From Gammaproteobacteria bacterium (GTDB lineage Bacteria; Pseudomonadota; Gammaproteobacteria; HK1), in the NCBI GenBank assembly GCA_012103455.1, contig WLWT01000003.1:124001-188000 (forward strand): a stretch of DNA of 64,000 bases, given 5' to 3'. Numbering within the stretch: position 1 is the stretch's first letter; the number at the start of each line of letters is the position of its first letter. Under the pieces are notes generated by a model. The model saw only the letters and a program-made list of their open reading frames with translations. It ran no database searches and was not told where the DNA came from. Both the position numbers and the translations under genes were made by a program. This document shows, in pieces, positions 63,148-64,000 of this stretch.

Positions 63148-63851
63148 CCACGCGCGATCTGGATCTCAACCATTCCATCCGGCCAGGGCTGGATATCCTC
63201 GCCAACGAGATCATCATCGGCCTCAAGAAGCGCACCCGCTTCCCGCGCAATCGCGAGATCTATCAACCCGGCCTGGTGCAAGAGCATACCCAACTCTCGT
63301 TATTGCACTACGAGTTACACGCCATGGAGCGGGTGCACGCCGAATTGGGCCGCTACACCTACGCTGATCAGGAGCCGTTCACGGACGTGGGCGGCGTGGC
63401 ACCGGTGCTCGCGCGCGCCGCGCCGCCTAGCCCCATCCAGCCCATGCGCTCCAACGTAGGCAGCAAAGTGATCGCGTATTACCTCAATTGGGTGGAGGTG
63501 GGTTGTGAGGAGGGCACCGATGCCGATTCCTTTGGCGAAACGGTGACGGCCGATGTCAGCGCCCTGTTAGCGATCATGGAGCGGGTGAACCTCGGCAAGT
63601 TCGTGGCCGAATCGAAGTTCCAGGAGGCGCCGGAACGCTTTCACACCACCGGCGGCGATAGGGCCGGGCTCAAGGCGCTCATCGTCAAAAAAGACCGCGA
63701 AACGAAAGTGTACGAGCTGGCGCGAAAGTTAGCGCAACACTACGCATTCAATGCCGAGCAGGCGGTCGCGCTTTTCGATTTCATGATCAAGACCACTGTC
63801 GATATAGAGATCAATTATCTGCGCCAAAGGCTGCGGCAAACCAAGGCTTAG
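63144..63851 (+). CDS. Conserved protein with a chorismate-mutase-like N-terminus
   Basis: A 235-residue protein from ATG 63144, coupled to the HAD gene. MTTRDLDLNHSIRPGLDILA, then NEIIIGLKKRTRFPRN resembles the first helix of AroQ chorismate mutases (LDxxIxxLLxxR). The rest (YEPG-like IYQPGLVQEHTQLSLLHYEL, ADSFGETVTADVSALLAIME, NLGKFVAESKFQEAPERFHT) is helical and conserved-looking but not of a family I can name. The HAD coupling suggests a joint pathway. Function not assigned. Confidence 0.5.
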   Translation: MTTRDLDLNHSIRPGLDILANEIIIGLKKRTRFPRNREIYQPGLVQEHTQLSLLHYELHAMERVHAELGRYTYADQEPFTDVGGVAPVLARAAPPSPIQPMRSNVGSKVIAYYLNWVEVGCEEGTDADSFGETVTADVSALLAIMERVNLGKFVAESKFQEAPERFHTTGGDRAGLKALIVKKDRETKVYELARKLAQHYAFNAEQAVALFDFMIKTTVDIEINYLRQRLRQTKA

Positions 63852-64000
63852 GCAAGGACCCTGCTCCGCTTGCCCTCATCCAAATCAAGTACGGTACTGT
63901 CACCGCTGTCCAACCGGCTTCTCCTCCATAGTGAGTTCGAATACCAGCGTCCATTGCCGCACTCGGCGCCGATATCGCCCCATCCTGCTTCTTGCCGAAA
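63852..64000. other. Window end, no gene recognised
   Basis: The final 149 bases have no convincing start or frame; the next gene probably begins outside the window. Confidence 0.5.

Noticed and set aside
1..64000. tRNA or rRNA genes
   Set aside because: No cloverleaf with a T-loop signature and no rRNA-like sequence was recognised in either strand, though this was by eye.

Overview
The window is a stretch of proteobacterial, most likely gammaproteobacterial, chromosome. This rests on the housekeeping genes aceF, lpdA, dinB and ychF, on the ATGA-overlapping gene organisation, and on the GC-rich coding of the core genes. There are two kinds of DNA. GC-rich, intact metabolic genes alternate with islands, several of them AT-rich, packed with mobile elements and broken genes. 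No rRNA or tRNA gene was recognised. This reading was done by eye without searches, so family names are from motif recognition.

Layout. 1-5.7 kb: the end of the pyruvate dehydrogenase E2 gene, lpdA (E3), an alpha/beta hydrolase, a secreted phytase-like esterase, a CPBP-type membrane protease and dinB. 5.7-11.2 kb: a small minus-strand array of integron-type cassettes (attC sites) invaded by two group II introns, then a decayed IS91-type element with its tyrosine recombinase. 11.3-16.9 kb: a prophage tape-measure fragment, a three-gene operon (SDR, Gfo/Idh oxidoreductase, helical-repeat protein) in which each gene has one frameshift, and a nonsense-mutated nucleotide-cyclase-like gene. 16.9-23.3 kb: cupin, MATE-like exporter, zinc-ribbon protein, phytanoyl-CoA-dioxygenase-like enzyme, MFS transporter and ychF. 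23.4-31.3 kb: nested MITEs, cassettes with an LRAT-like gene and a small ORF, a truncated SET-domain gene, IS630 and IS4-type insertions, a third group II intron remnant, and an attC split by a MITE followed by a decayed VWA lipoprotein gene. 31.3-40.9 kb: SDRs, MFS, a decayed MoxR locus, dienelactone and epoxide hydrolase-like enzymes, a glyoxalase II-like enzyme and a class III aminotransferase. 41-45.4 kb: a DUF899 gene split by an IS4-type element, then a plus-strand cassette array (SymE, GTPase, BrnT/BrnA-like pair, HigB fragment). 45.6-53.9 kb: KDG kinase, KDPG aldolase, MFS, LLM oxidoreductase, a dimethylglycine/sarcosine dehydrogenase-like fusion and a divergent MttB-family methyltransferase. 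53.9-56.5 kb: broken GIY-YIG, ISL3 and D12 DNA methyltransferase genes. 56.7-64 kb: a CmcJ-like oxygenase, cupin, FAD amine oxidase-like enzyme, hydantoinase A, HAD dehalogenase-like protein and a chorismate-mutase-like protein.

How the genes may work together. The 45-64 kb block looks catabolic: demethylation and oxidation of N-methylated amines (MttB homologue, DMGDH-like and DAO oxidases, hydantoinase A) beside the lower Entner-Doudoroff steps (KdgK, Eda). The islands form a dispersed set of about eight attC sites with no integron integrase in view. Group II introns abut attC sites, and two attC sites are each split by the same family of IS1182-like MITE. That layered integron, intron and MITE architecture, and the decay around it, is the most unusual aspect of the window.
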